NCBI GenBank assembly: GCA_002842735.1
Contig: PHEB01000022.1
Coordinates: 20,784 to 52,960, forward strand
Reading direction: 5' to 3'
DNA: 32,177 bases
Origin: Alphaproteobacteria bacterium HGW-Alphaproteobacteria-7
Lineage (GTDB): Bacteria > Pseudomonadota > Alphaproteobacteria > Sphingomonadales > Sphingomonadaceae
Shown here: positions 1 through 7,886 of the stretch, piece after piece
How the letters are laid out: every line of letters begins with the position of its first letter
Position numbering within the stretch: position 1 is the stretch's first letter
Notes under the pieces: model-generated
Databases searched by the model: none
The model's input: only the letters and a program-made list of their open reading frames with translations
What the model was told of the DNA's origin: nothing
Made by a program: the position numbers and the translations under genes

Positions 1-258
1 CCCGCCGTGGCAATGGAGCTCGGCCAGATCCTCCCCCGTCGCGGTGTTCGGCCCCGGAAACCACAGCACCAGCGCCTGATCAAGCATCGCGCCCGCTCCA
101 TCGCGCAGGTTCGCCAGCGACGCGCGGCGCGGCTGCGGCAGCCGCCCTGCCAGCGCCGTCAGCGCAGCGCCCGCCTGCGACCCGGAAACCCGCACCACGC
201 CGATGGCCGAAGGCGCAGCGCCGCTCGAAAGCGCAAAGATGGTGGAACCGGCGGTCAT
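1..258 (-). CDS. mnmE: tRNA uridine-5-carboxymethylaminomethyl(34) synthesis GTPase MnmE, N-terminal 86 residues (partial)
   Basis: MnmE is a GTPase that, with MnmG, builds the cmnm5U modification at the wobble position of certain tRNAs. Reading leftward from the ATG at 256-258, the frame stays open to the window edge. It encodes an opening resembling the TrmE N-terminal tetrahydrofolate-binding domain: [20 protein letters not shown] near residues 6-25, then [13 protein letters not shown] at residues 74-86. Those two stretches are the family hallmarks; the G domain and C-terminal FCIMK motif lie outside the window. The start is 10 bp after the DUF6489 stop, so the two are probably co-transcribed. 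No good Shine-Dalgarno precedes it. Alphaproteobacteria often have mnmG, rsmG and parAB next to mnmE near the origin, so those may lie just beyond the edge (inference). Confidence 0.93.
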   Translation of the reverse strand, partial: MTAGSTIFALSSGAAPSAIGVVRVSGSQAGAALTALAGRLPQPRRASLANLRDGAGAMLDQALVLWFPGPNTATGEDLAELHCHGG

Positions 259-268
259 GCAGGGGGAA

Positions 269-544
269 TTATTCGGAACCCTTCGGCCCATCACTCCCGC
301 GACCACCAGCGCCGCTTGCCGCCTTCATCCCGCTTTCGACGAAGCTTTGAAACAGCTTCAGCCCAACCTGCCCCATCGGTGCCAGAGCGGAGGCATATTC
401 CTGTAATTGTTCAGGATTTGATACGCCTTTCATCGCCTTGGTGATGTTATCGATATAGACATTATTGGCCGCGCTGACATCGGGCAGACCCAGGAAGCTG
501 CGCGCTTCTTCGGGGGTGCATTCGATTTCGACATTGATCTTCAT
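269..544 (-). CDS. DUF6489 family protein
   Basis: This is a 91-residue soluble protein that I recognise as the small alphaproteobacterial DUF6489 family; its function is unknown. The N-terminus [20 protein letters not shown] is the conserved part: a short strand, then a helix around the TPEEAR motif. A second predicted helix spans about residues 45-75, and the C-terminus is a disordered Gly/Ser-rich tail. There is no signal peptide or membrane segment. The ATG has an AGGAG Shine-Dalgarno about 10 nt upstream. It is the first gene of a leftward pair with mnmE, 10 bp downstream. A divergent gene begins 106 bp away at 651, so 545-650 probably holds both promoters. Confidence 0.85.
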   Translation of the reverse strand: MKINVEIECTPEEARSFLGLPDVSAANNVYIDNITKAMKGVSNPEQLQEYASALAPMGQVGLKLFQSFVESGMKAASGAGGRGSDGPKGSE

Positions 545-650
545 GGGGTCGCGTCTCCTGTCCCGCTCGCTCCTCCCTTATTTGGGCTTGGCAAGCGGGC
601 AAGGCAATAGATAGGGTTGCAGCGCCGCCCCAACCAGAGAGAGACCCGCA

Positions 651-1349
651 ATGACCCTGAATGCCAGCATCCCGACATTGGAAGGCGACGCGCAGTTCGG
701 CGCCTATATCGCCCACCCCCAAGGCGCGCCCAAGGCGGCGATTATCGTCATTCAGGAGATTTTCGGGGTGAACCCGGGCATCCGCCAGAAATGCGACAAG
801 CTGGCAGCGGAAGGCTATCTCGCGCTCGCCCCCGACCTGTTCTGGCGCCTGCAACCCGAAGTCTCGCTCGATCCCGATGTTGAGGCAGAGTTCAATCAGG
901 CGCTCGATCTGATGGGCAAGTTCAATCAGGACGCAGGGATCCGCGATATTCAGGCGGCGATTGATTATCTGCGCGGTAGCGAGGGCACCACCAAGGTCGG
1001 CTGCGTCGGATACTGCCTAGGCGGGCGGCTTGCTTACATGACCGCCGCGCGCACCAGCATCGACGCGAGCGTGGGCTATTACGGGGTCGGGATCGATGGC
1101 CTGCTGGGCGAAAAGGAGGCGATTGCCAACCCGCTGCTGCTCCACATCCCCACCAATGACGGGTTTGTTCCACGTGAAACACAGGCCGCGATGCACGCCG
1201 GGCTGGACGATCACCCGCGCGTAACGCTGTTCGATTACGAAGGCCTCGACCACGGATTCGCCACCGAACACGGCAAACGCCGCCACGAAGAGGCCGCGAC
1301 CCTTGCTGACAGCCGCACCGCCGCGTTCTTTGCGGAAGCTCTGGCATGA
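651..1349 (+). CDS. dienelactone hydrolase family protein (alpha/beta hydrolase)
   Basis: A 232-residue cytoplasmic alpha/beta hydrolase of the dienelactone hydrolase (DLH) type. The family triad is visible: nucleophile Cys122 in GYCLGG, Asp170 in TNDGF and His201 in DHGF. Glu36 in QEIFG corresponds to the glutamate that interacts with the cysteine in classical DLH. The substrate cannot be named, since family members act on dienelactones and other esters and no chlorocatechol pathway genes are nearby. The ATG follows a weak GAGAGAG element, and the stop overlaps the next gene by 4 bp (ATGA), suggesting translational coupling. Codons 172-177 (TTT GTT CCA CGT GAA ACA) contain a perfect parS site and use A/T-ending third positions, unlike the surrounding gene. 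Confidence 0.93.
   Translation: MTLNASIPTLEGDAQFGAYIAHPQGAPKAAIIVIQEIFGVNPGIRQKCDKLAAEGYLALAPDLFWRLQPEVSLDPDVEAEFNQALDLMGKFNQDAGIRDIQAAIDYLRGSEGTTKVGCVGYCLGGRLAYMTAARTSIDASVGYYGVGIDGLLGEKEAIANPLLLHIPTNDGFVPRETQAAMHAGLDDHPRVTLFDYEGLDHGFATEHGKRRHEEAATLADSRTAAFFAEALA
1166..1181. promoter_or_regulatory. parS: parS centromere site (ParB-binding)
   Basis: The 16 bases TGTTCCACGTGAAACA fit the bacterial parS consensus TGTTNCACGTGAAACA at every defined position, with the CACGTG core and near-perfect dyad symmetry. ParB binds such sites and spreads to form the partition complex that segregates the origin. The site lies inside the hydrolase gene (codons 172-177) about 4 kb from the proposed oriC; parS sites in other bacteria also cluster near the origin and often lie within genes. 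I saw no second full match in the window. ParB itself is not in view. Confidence 0.9.
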
Positions 1350-1741
1350 GCCGCGATAATCTCGCGCGCTGGCACGCCTATATCGACGGCGGGAGCGATC
1401 CTGCCGCGCTATCCGCGCTGCTGGCCGATGATGCGGTGTTCCATTCGCCGGTGGTGCACACCCCGCAGGTGGGTAAGCCGGTGGTGATGGCCTATCTCGT
1501 CGCGGCGTCACACGTGCTGGGGAACGCAAGTTTCCGTTATGTCCGCGAGTTGGTCGACGGGGACGAAATGATGCTCGAATTCGTTACCGAATTGAACGGT
1601 GTCACGGTCAACGGGGTCGATATCATCCGCTGGAACGCAGATGGGATGATCAGCGATTTCAAGGTGATGGTGCGCCCCTTGAAGGCGATCAACGCGGTGT
1701 GGGAGATGATGGCCGCGCAGTTGGCGGCGGCGAAGGATTAG
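1346..1741 (+). CDS. nuclear transport factor 2 (NTF2/SnoaL-like) family protein
   Basis: A 131-residue protein with the layout of a small NTF2-like cone fold: an N-terminal helix (about residues 3-17), LLADDAVFHSPVV with the typical D-A-x-F-x-SP strand, a helix, then alternating strands ending in IIRWNADGMISDFKVMVRP. Members are isomerases, small-molecule binders or of unknown role, so no activity is assigned. The start codon overlaps the DLH stop (ATGA). The stop TAG shares four bases with the TAA of the oppositely oriented AAA gene, so the two genes meet tail to tail. Pairing with a DLH-like hydrolase suggests a small catabolic or detoxifying unit (inference). Confidence 0.82.
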   Translation: MSRDNLARWHAYIDGGSDPAALSALLADDAVFHSPVVHTPQVGKPVVMAYLVAASHVLGNASFRYVRELVDGDEMMLEFVTELNGVTVNGVDIIRWNADGMISDFKVMVRPLKAINAVWEMMAAQLAAAKD

Positions 1742-2259
1742 AGCCGATCCCGCAGAAATGCGACCCGGTCAGCAACACTGGCAAGCGGCAAATCTTCGAC
1801 GACATACCCGTAATGTCGCCACGCAGCCGTAACCGCCCGGTCGCTCTCTGCCGCCTGATCCCAATCCTGCGTTCTTTCGGAATCCGGCCGATAAATCTCG
1901 CGCCAGGCCGGAGCCCTTAATACCGGGCCGTGATAGCGCACCATCCGGCAGACCCTATCAATGTCATCGGGCACCGCGAGGCCCGATACCTCCAGAAAGC
2001 CCACCACATCAGGAAAACCCCGGTCGAATACCACCGGGGCCTGAACCTCCTGAAATCGTTCATATTCAGCAAGGTGCGCGGCCAGCATCGCATCGGCAAA
2101 GCCGAGCGGGTCATTTGCCCGCAGCGCCATTCCGCCGGGTTGTTTGAGCAGTGCGCGGGCAACTTCGGGCGAAGTGGTTAAGCCCGCCCGCTCTGCTTCA
2201 AGAAGCAATGCGGTTTTCCCAGCGCCCGGCCCGCCCGTCAAAACCACGTGCCGAACCAT
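1738..2259 (-). CDS. AAA family ATPase (AAA_28, NadR/Ttd14-like P-loop protein)
   Basis: A 173-residue P-loop NTPase. The Walker A motif GGPGAGKT sits at residues 9-16. A FDRG segment at 78-81 fits the Walker B/lid region seen in kinase-like AAA_28 proteins, and IYRPDSERTQDWDQA (residues 122-136) matches the conserved C-terminal block of that family. The biochemical role is unknown; NadR-like kinases and phosphoinositide-binding Ttd14 share this fold. The ATG at 2257-2259 was chosen because the P-loop begins within nine residues of it; the frame stays open upstream but would run into rho, which ends 20 bp before. It is probably co-transcribed with rho. Its stop overlaps the stop of the convergent NTF2-like gene. 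Confidence 0.85.
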   Translation of the reverse strand: MVRHVVLTGGPGAGKTALLLEAERAGLTTSPEVARALLKQPGGMALRANDPLGFADAMLAAHLAEYERFQEVQAPVVFDRGFPDVVGFLEVSGLAVPDDIDRVCRMVRYHGPVLRAPAWREIYRPDSERTQDWDQAAESDRAVTAAWRHYGYVVEDLPLASVADRVAFLRDRL

Positions 2260-2279
2260 GGCCCGCCCCCGCCGCAGCG

Positions 2280-3545
<1,266 letters not shown>

Positions 3546-3697
3546 AGTGATTTTCCGAAAGCAGGAGTGGCCGGATGGTCAGTACCTCCGCAGGGCGAAG
3601 GCGTCTTGCGTCGTGCCGTGATGGCTTGCAAGACTGGGCTTGGAGAAAGCAGACCTGACGGAGCGGGTATCGCCCCGGTTACCGGTGAGGTGAAAGC

Positions 3698-3726
3698 GAA
3701 ATAGGAGCACCGGCGCGCAAGGTCAA
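3698..3726 (-). promoter_or_regulatory. candidate rho promoter
   Basis: On the minus strand, TTGACC (3721-3726) is followed after exactly 17 bp by TATTTC (3698-3703). This is a good sigma-70-type pair and the best I found upstream of rho. Transcription would start near 3691 and leave a leader of about 145 nt before the rho ATG. Confidence 0.55.
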
Positions 3727-3745
3727 TCGCGAAAAATGCGCGCTT

Positions 3746-3790
3746 GCAGGCTCAGAACGGAGCAGGCTCAGAACGGGACTGTCAGAACGG
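3746..3790. repeat. short direct repeats at the hemJ stop codon
   Basis: A 15-bp unit GCAGGCTCAGAACGG occurs at 3746-3760 and again at 3762-3776, one base apart. Its last nine bases (TCAGAACGG) appear a third time at 3782-3790, where they encode the last two codons and stop of hemJ. Read leftward, CCGTTCTGA therefore appears three times in a row. It looks like a slippage duplication of the gene end. Confidence 0.85.
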
Positions 3791-4225
3791 CCTCACGTAA
3801 ACCAGCACCGCGATCAGTACCAGCAGCAACCCTGGCACTTCGCCAATCATGCGCAAGCGGGCTTCGGTTAATGGACGTTGCCCCAGCGCCATCATCTTGG
3901 TCTGTCCCACCAGCCAGCCGTGATAGCCAGTCAACAGCAACACCAGCAGCAGCTTGGCATGCAGCCAACCTTCGCTGAACCATCCGCCCGACCATGCCAT
4001 CGTCAGGCCCAGCACCCAGACAATAATCATACTGGGGGTGAGGATGATTTTGCGCAGCTTACCCATCCGGGTCGCCCACTTGGCCTCGCCTTCGGAACCA
4101 GGCGCGTGATCGAGCATGTAAATGCACTGGCGCGGCAGCATGAACAGCCCCGCCAGCCAGAACACCATGAAAATCACGTGCCCGGCCTTGAGGAAGGGGT
4201 AGATCGTTTGCAGCGCGCTTTGCAT
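3782..4225 (-). CDS. hemJ: protoporphyrinogen oxidase HemJ
   Basis: HemJ is the membrane protoporphyrinogen IX oxidase used by most alphaproteobacteria in place of HemG or HemY; it performs the next-to-last step of heme synthesis. The 147-residue protein has four hydrophobic segments (about 14-31, 60-78, 88-107 and 128-145). The family's conserved histidine and lysine are visible as His16 in KAGHVIFMVFWLAGLFMLPR and Lys91 in LHAKLLL. The start is 3 bp after the hemE stop, so hemE and hemJ are one transcription unit supplying two steps of the same pathway. The 3' end carries the stop-codon repeats described separately. Confidence 0.93.
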   Translation of the reverse strand: MQSALQTIYPFLKAGHVIFMVFWLAGLFMLPRQCIYMLDHAPGSEGEAKWATRMGKLRKIILTPSMIIVWVLGLTMAWSGGWFSEGWLHAKLLLVLLLTGYHGWLVGQTKMMALGQRPLTEARLRMIGEVPGLLLVLIAVLVYVRPF

Positions 4226-4228
4226 GGG

Positions 4229-5257
4229 TTAGCTCCTCACCTCGCCCCGCAGGGCGGCAAGCAATTGTTCGACGTGGGCAATCGGGGTAAATTGCCCGAT
4301 CCCGTGGCCGAGGTTGAAAATGTGCGGGCGGTCTTCAAATGCCGCGATGATCGTGCGCACCCGCTGCGCCACAGCCGGGCCGCCAGCTTCGAGCAGTAGC
4401 GGGTCAAGATTGCCCTGCACCGGCATTCCGGCAGGCAAGCAGGCGTGCGCCCAAGCGGGATCGAGGGTTTCGTCGAGCCCAACCGCGTCCACGCCCGTTT
4501 CACGGGCATAGGCGGGCAATTTCGCCCCCGCACCCTTGGGAAAGCCGATCACCGGCGTATCGGGATGCGATTGCTTGAGTTGCGCGGTGATTGCGGCATT
4601 CGGCGCCACTACCCACTTTTCAAAATGATCGGGGGCAAGACTGCCCGCCCAGCTATCGAACAATTGCACCGCTTCGGCCCCGGCATCGATCTGGCCGCGC
4701 AGATAGGTGACGGAGACTGCGATAATCGCATCGATGATCGCCTGCAGATGCGCCGGATCACGGTAAGCCAGCAGCCGCGCCGCGCCTTGATCCTTCGACC
4801 CTTCGCCAGCGATCATGTAAGTGGCGACGGTCCACGGACTGCCCGCAAAGCCGAGCATGGTAACATCCGGCCCGATCATCGCGCGGGTGCGGCGCACGGT
4901 TTCATACACCGGATCGAACCGCTCAAACGCCGGAGTGAATGAGTCGAGCCCGGCTTCGAGCAGCGTCGGCGCCAGATGCGGCCCCTCGCCAGCGGCAAAG
5001 GTCAGCCCCTGCCCCATCGCGTGCGGCACGATCAGGATATCGGAAAACAGGATCGCGCCATCAAACCCGAACCGCCGGATCGGCTGCACGGTGATCTCCG
5101 CCGCCGCTTCGCTGTCGTAAACCAGTTCGAGAAACCCGCCCTTTTTGCTGCGAAGTTCCCGATATTCAGGTAGATAGCGCCCAGCCTGACGCATCAGCCA
5201 GACGGGGGCAACGTCCTGACGGACACCTTTGAGCGTATCGAGCAATGGACCAGGCAT
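4229..5257 (-). CDS. hemE: uroporphyrinogen decarboxylase
   Basis: HemE removes four carboxyl groups from uroporphyrinogen III to make coproporphyrinogen III in the cytoplasm. The 342-residue length is normal. The first family signature PVWLMRQAGRYLPEYRE is at residues 18-34 with its catalytic arginines, and the second, GFAGSPWTVATYMIAGEGSK, is near residues 135-155. FNLGHGIGQFTP, with the conserved histidine, lies near the C-terminus. The ATG has AAAGGAA a few bases upstream. The gene borders the proposed oriC, as in Caulobacter, and its promoter must lie within or next to that interval; a TATAAA element is present on the minus strand at 5285-5290. Confidence 0.98.
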   Translation of the reverse strand: MPGPLLDTLKGVRQDVAPVWLMRQAGRYLPEYRELRSKKGGFLELVYDSEAAAEITVQPIRRFGFDGAILFSDILIVPHAMGQGLTFAAGEGPHLAPTLLEAGLDSFTPAFERFDPVYETVRRTRAMIGPDVTMLGFAGSPWTVATYMIAGEGSKDQGAARLLAYRDPAHLQAIIDAIIAVSVTYLRGQIDAGAEAVQLFDSWAGSLAPDHFEKWVVAPNAAITAQLKQSHPDTPVIGFPKGAGAKLPAYARETGVDAVGLDETLDPAWAHACLPAGMPVQGNLDPLLLEAGGPAVAQRVRTIIAAFEDRPHIFNLGHGIGQFTPIAHVEQLLAALRGEVRS

Positions 5258-5265
5258 AGGGTTCC

Positions 5266-5294
5266 TTTAAACAAAACAAATCAATTTATAAAAG
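5266..5294. promoter_or_regulatory. AT-rich segment of oriC with IHF-like site
   Basis: Of these 29 bases only three or four are G or C, a sharp departure from the GC-rich surroundings, which suits a DNA-unwinding element. Within it AATCAATTTATAA (5279-5291) matches the IHF consensus WATCAANNNNTTR with one mismatch. The same bases may serve as the hemE promoter, so melting and hemE transcription could be linked (inference). Confidence 0.55.
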
Positions 5295-5417
5295 GGTTGA
5301 TGGAGGTTGTTGGCCCTGTGGAAACTGGGAATTACCAGCCCCCTTGTGCTTACCCCCAGCAGGCATCAACCCAATTACCCCCTGCCGAATCCGCACAGAT
5401 GGGACGTCAAGCAGGCT

Positions 5418-5426
5418 TTATCCCCA
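5418..5426 (+). promoter_or_regulatory. DnaA box, TTATCCCCA
   Basis: The site matches the consensus TTATCCACA in 8 of 9 positions, in the middle of the proposed oriC. Confidence 0.6.
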
Positions 5427-5458
5427 CACTTGCCAGCCTGTTCACAACACTTGTCCTA

Positions 5459-5467
5459 TGTCGATAA
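5459..5467 (-). promoter_or_regulatory. DnaA box, TTATCGACA (reverse strand)
   Basis: The site matches the consensus TTATCCACA in 8 of 9 positions and is opposite in orientation to the box at 5418, 32 bp away between the facing ends. Confidence 0.55.
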
Positions 5468-5551
5468 ACACCCCGACAAAAAGCCTGCTAGCGGGCCGGA
5501 AAATTGCTCCCCCGCTTGTTAGCCCTCCCCTCCCGTGGTTTATGCCATGCT

Positions 5552-5560
5552 CTATCCACA
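5552..5560 (+). promoter_or_regulatory. DnaA box, CTATCCACA
   Basis: Eight of 9 consensus positions match, including the intact core TATCCACA. It lies 30 bp before the ppsR start codon, so DnaA bound here could also affect ppsR transcription (inference). Confidence 0.65.
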
Positions 5561-5590
5561 GCCCCTGACTGCCTGCGAGCGCGAATCGTC

Positions 5591-6436
5591 ATGAACCGAC
5601 TCAATCTGCATCTGGTATCGGATTCGACCGGCGAAACGCTGGAAATGATTGCCAAGGCGGCGCTGGCACAGTTCGATGATCCGATGGTCAATCGTCATTT
5701 CTGGCCGATGGTACGCTCGCTCCAGCATCTTGACCGGATCGTCCCCGATCTTGCCGCGCATCCCGGTTTGGTGTTGTTTACGCTGGTGAATCCCGAAACC
5801 CGCAAGCGGCTGGAGGAGCATTGCCGCCATCTGGGCCTGCCCGCGGTGCCGGTGCTCGACCAAGTGACCGCCGCGCTCGAAGCGCAGTTGGGGCAGGAAG
5901 CCCATGGCCGCCCCGGCCGCCAGCACATGATGGATGAAACCTATTTCAAGCGGGTTGAGGCGATCCAATTCACCATCGCGCATGATGATGGCCTGGCGCA
6001 TGAGGATTGGGAGCAAGCCGATATCCTGCTGGTGGGCGTTTCGCGTTCTTCCAAGACCCCGACCAGCATCTATCTCGCCAATCGCGGGTACAAGGTCGCC
6101 AATATCCCGCTGGTGGTGGAAAGCCCGCCGCCCTCGGAACTCTACCGGTTACGGCACCCCTTGGTGGTGGGGTTGACGACCTCACCCGAACGGTTGGTGC
6201 AAATCCGCCGCAACCGATTGCTTTCACTGAACGAGGCGACCGAGACGGCTTATGTTGATAATGACCGGGTAAAGGCCGAACTGCAATTTGCCCGGCGGAT
6301 GTTCGGCGATAATGGCTGGCCGGTGATCGACGTTACCCGCCGCTCGATCGAGGAAACCGCCGCCGCGATCATCCGGCTGGCGCAGGAACGCGGGCGCAAG
6401 CCTGCCAGCGAAGGCGGGGTGGGCCAACCGATATGA
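5591..6436 (+). CDS. ppsR: pyruvate, phosphate dikinase / PEP synthase regulatory protein (kinase-pyrophosphorylase)
   Basis: This DUF299-family enzyme phosphorylates and dephosphorylates pyruvate phosphate dikinase or PEP synthase, switching PEP formation off and on; it is the RP001 gene of the alphaproteobacterial origin cluster. The chosen start gives 281 residues opening MNRLNLHLVSDSTGETLEMI, the family N-terminus. An open frame extends 29 codons further upstream, but those residues are unlike the family and would place coding sequence over a DnaA box. The P-loop-like motif GVSRSSKTPTSIYLANRG lies at about residues 153-170. The stop overlaps maf by 4 bp. Which target, PPDK or PEP synthase, is used cannot be told from the window. 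Confidence 0.93.
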   Translation: MNRLNLHLVSDSTGETLEMIAKAALAQFDDPMVNRHFWPMVRSLQHLDRIVPDLAAHPGLVLFTLVNPETRKRLEEHCRHLGLPAVPVLDQVTAALEAQLGQEAHGRPGRQHMMDETYFKRVEAIQFTIAHDDGLAHEDWEQADILLVGVSRSSKTPTSIYLANRGYKVANIPLVVESPPPSELYRLRHPLVVGLTTSPERLVQIRRNRLLSLNEATETAYVDNDRVKAELQFARRMFGDNGWPVIDVTRRSIEETAAAIIRLAQERGRKPASEGGVGQPI

Positions 6437-7032
6437 GCGATCCGGCACGATTGATCCTCGCCAGCAAATCCGCCTCGCGCCGGGCGATGCTCGATGCGGC
6501 TGGGGTGGCGTATGACGCGGTGCCCGCCGATCTTGATGAGCGCGGCGTTGAGGCTGGATTAGCCGGAGTGTCGCCCGCTGAGGTGGTCGAGGCGCTGAGT
6601 GTTGCCAAGGCGGCGGCGGTCGCCGCCTTGCATCCCGGCGCGCTGGTGCTGGGGAGCGATTCGCTGGTGGTGGTCGGTGGCCGCCGGTTCGACAAGCCGC
6701 GTTCGGTTGAAGAAGCCGCTGAACATTTGCGGTTCTTCTCGGGGCAGGTGATGGAATTGCACAGCGCGGCTGCTTTGGTGCGCGATGGGGGGTGCGAATG
6801 GAGCCATGCGAGCGTCGCGCGGCTGCATGTGCGCGCGCTGTCAGAGGATTTCATCGCACATTATCTCAACCTCGAATGGCCCGCGATCAGCCACACCGTC
6901 GGCGCGTTCCGGATCGAAGGACCGGGGGTGCAATTGTTCGACAGCATCGAGGGTGATCAGTTCACCGTGCTCGGAATGCCGCTGCTGCCGCTGCTGGGCG
7001 CGCTGCGCGAGTCGGGGGTGCTGCTGGCATGA
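6433..7032 (+). CDS. maf: Maf family nucleotide pyrophosphatase
   Basis: Maf proteins hydrolyse nucleoside triphosphates, often dTTP, UTP or modified nucleotides, to the monophosphate and pyrophosphate, and are treated as house-cleaning enzymes. The 199-residue protein begins with the signature ILASKSASRRAMLDAAGV (residues 7-24). It has the catalytic-aspartate region LGSDSLVVV, followed by DKPRSVEEAAEHLRFFSGQ, typical of the family. The ATG overlaps the ppsR stop, and its own stop overlaps aroE, each as ATGA. Substrate subclass (YhdE- or YceF-like) is not assigned. Confidence 0.93.
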   Translation: MSDPARLILASKSASRRAMLDAAGVAYDAVPADLDERGVEAGLAGVSPAEVVEALSVAKAAAVAALHPGALVLGSDSLVVVGGRRFDKPRSVEEAAEHLRFFSGQVMELHSAAALVRDGGCEWSHASVARLHVRALSEDFIAHYLNLEWPAISHTVGAFRIEGPGVQLFDSIEGDQFTVLGMPLLPLLGALRESGVLLA

Positions 7033-7886
7033 CCCGCGCATATGCAGAGGTGATCGGCGATCCGATTGCGCAGTCCAAATCGCCCGCGATCCACAATTTC
7101 TGGCTCGCCAAGCTGGGGATCGATGCCGAATACCGCGCCCACCATGTGCGGGGTGAGAAACTGGCGGATTACTTCGCCGCGCGCCAGGGCGACCCGCTGT
7201 GGCGCGGGTGCAATGTCACCATGCCGCACAAACAGGCGGTGATGCCGCTGCTTTACAGTGTGGAGCCGCCTGCCGATGCGATTGGCGCGGTCAACACCAT
7301 TCTACCGCTGGGCAAGAGCGGTCTAACGGGCACCAACACCGATGCAGCAGGGTTCCTCGAACCCCTCGCCGCCGATCTGGCGCAGACGCATTATTTCCGC
7401 ATGGCGCGGATCATCGGCACCGGCGGCGCGGCGCGGGCGATTATCACCGCGCTGGCGGGCCACGGGTTCACGCTGGTGGTGGCCGGGCGCGATCCGGGCA
7501 AGGCGCGCGCGCTGCTCGATGAACTCGCGCCCAAGGGGGAGCATCACGCCATCGACATCGCTCACTTTACAAACCCGACCGATTTCGCCTTTGACGACCG
7601 CGAGGCGTGCTGCGATCTGGTGATCAATGCCTCATCCTTGGGAATGAAGGGGCAACCACCACTGGATTTCGACTGGAGCCATGCGCCGCCGGGCAGCATT
7701 GCCTATGACATCGTCACCGCGCCGCTCGATACCGCGTTCCTGCAAGGCGCGCGGGCGAAGGGCCATCGTACAATCGACGGTCTGTCGATGCTGATTGGTC
7801 AGGCGGCGGCCGCGTTCGAACGCTTCTTCGGCGCAGCGCCCCCGCGCGAGCACGACGCGGAATTGCGCCGGATACTCACCCAGTGA
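7029..7886 (+). CDS. aroE: shikimate dehydrogenase (NADP+)
   Basis: AroE reduces 3-dehydroshikimate to shikimate with NADPH in aromatic amino acid synthesis. The 285-residue protein shows the substrate site PIAQSKSPAIHN near residues 12-23, the catalytic lysine in NVTMPHKQ, GAVNTI, and GTNTDAAGF with the partner aspartate. The dinucleotide-binding loop IGTGGAARAI and the C-terminal DGLSMLIGQAAAAFERFFG are also present. It overlaps maf at its start (ATGA) and coaE at its end (GTGA), a tightly packed coupled cluster. Confidence 0.96.
   Translation: MTRAYAEVIGDPIAQSKSPAIHNFWLAKLGIDAEYRAHHVRGEKLADYFAARQGDPLWRGCNVTMPHKQAVMPLLYSVEPPADAIGAVNTILPLGKSGLTGTNTDAAGFLEPLAADLAQTHYFRMARIIGTGGAARAIITALAGHGFTLVVAGRDPGKARALLDELAPKGEHHAIDIAHFTNPTDFAFDDREACCDLVINASSLGMKGQPPLDFDWSHAPPGSIAYDIVTAPLDTAFLQGARAKGHRTIDGLSMLIGQAAAAFERFFGAAPPREHDAELRRILTQ

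Larger units (their letters stand above)
5258..5590. other. oriC: putative chromosomal replication origin (oriC)
   Basis: This 333-bp gene-free interval lies between divergent hemE and ppsR (RP001 type), the position of oriC described in Caulobacter and Rickettsia. It contains three 8-of-9 matches to the DnaA box TTATCCACA (5418-5426, 5459-5467 reverse, 5552-5560) and one 7-of-9 match (5317-5325 reverse). It also has an AT-rich stretch with an IHF-like site at its hemE side and GANTC sites at 5387 and 5583, with two more just inside ppsR (5598 and 5621). No CtrA consensus TTAA-N7-TTAA is seen. Genes diverge from the interval on both sides, and a parS site lies about 4 kb away. The call rests on synteny plus motifs; skew was not computed. 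Confidence 0.82.

Noticed and set aside
545..650. Promoters in the divergent DUF6489/hydrolase gap
   Set aside because: CTTGGC-N17-GATAGG (plus) and CTTGCC-N17-TAAGGG (minus) are both too weak to call.
3746..3790. GAAC repeats as a possible alphaproteobacterial LexA box
   Set aside because: The spacings between GAAC units are 12 and 10 bp, not the 7 bp needed, and the site is downstream of hemJ.
5267..5281. TTAA in oriC as a CtrA site
   Set aside because: No second TTAA lies 7 bp away; the resemblance is only the AT-rich composition.
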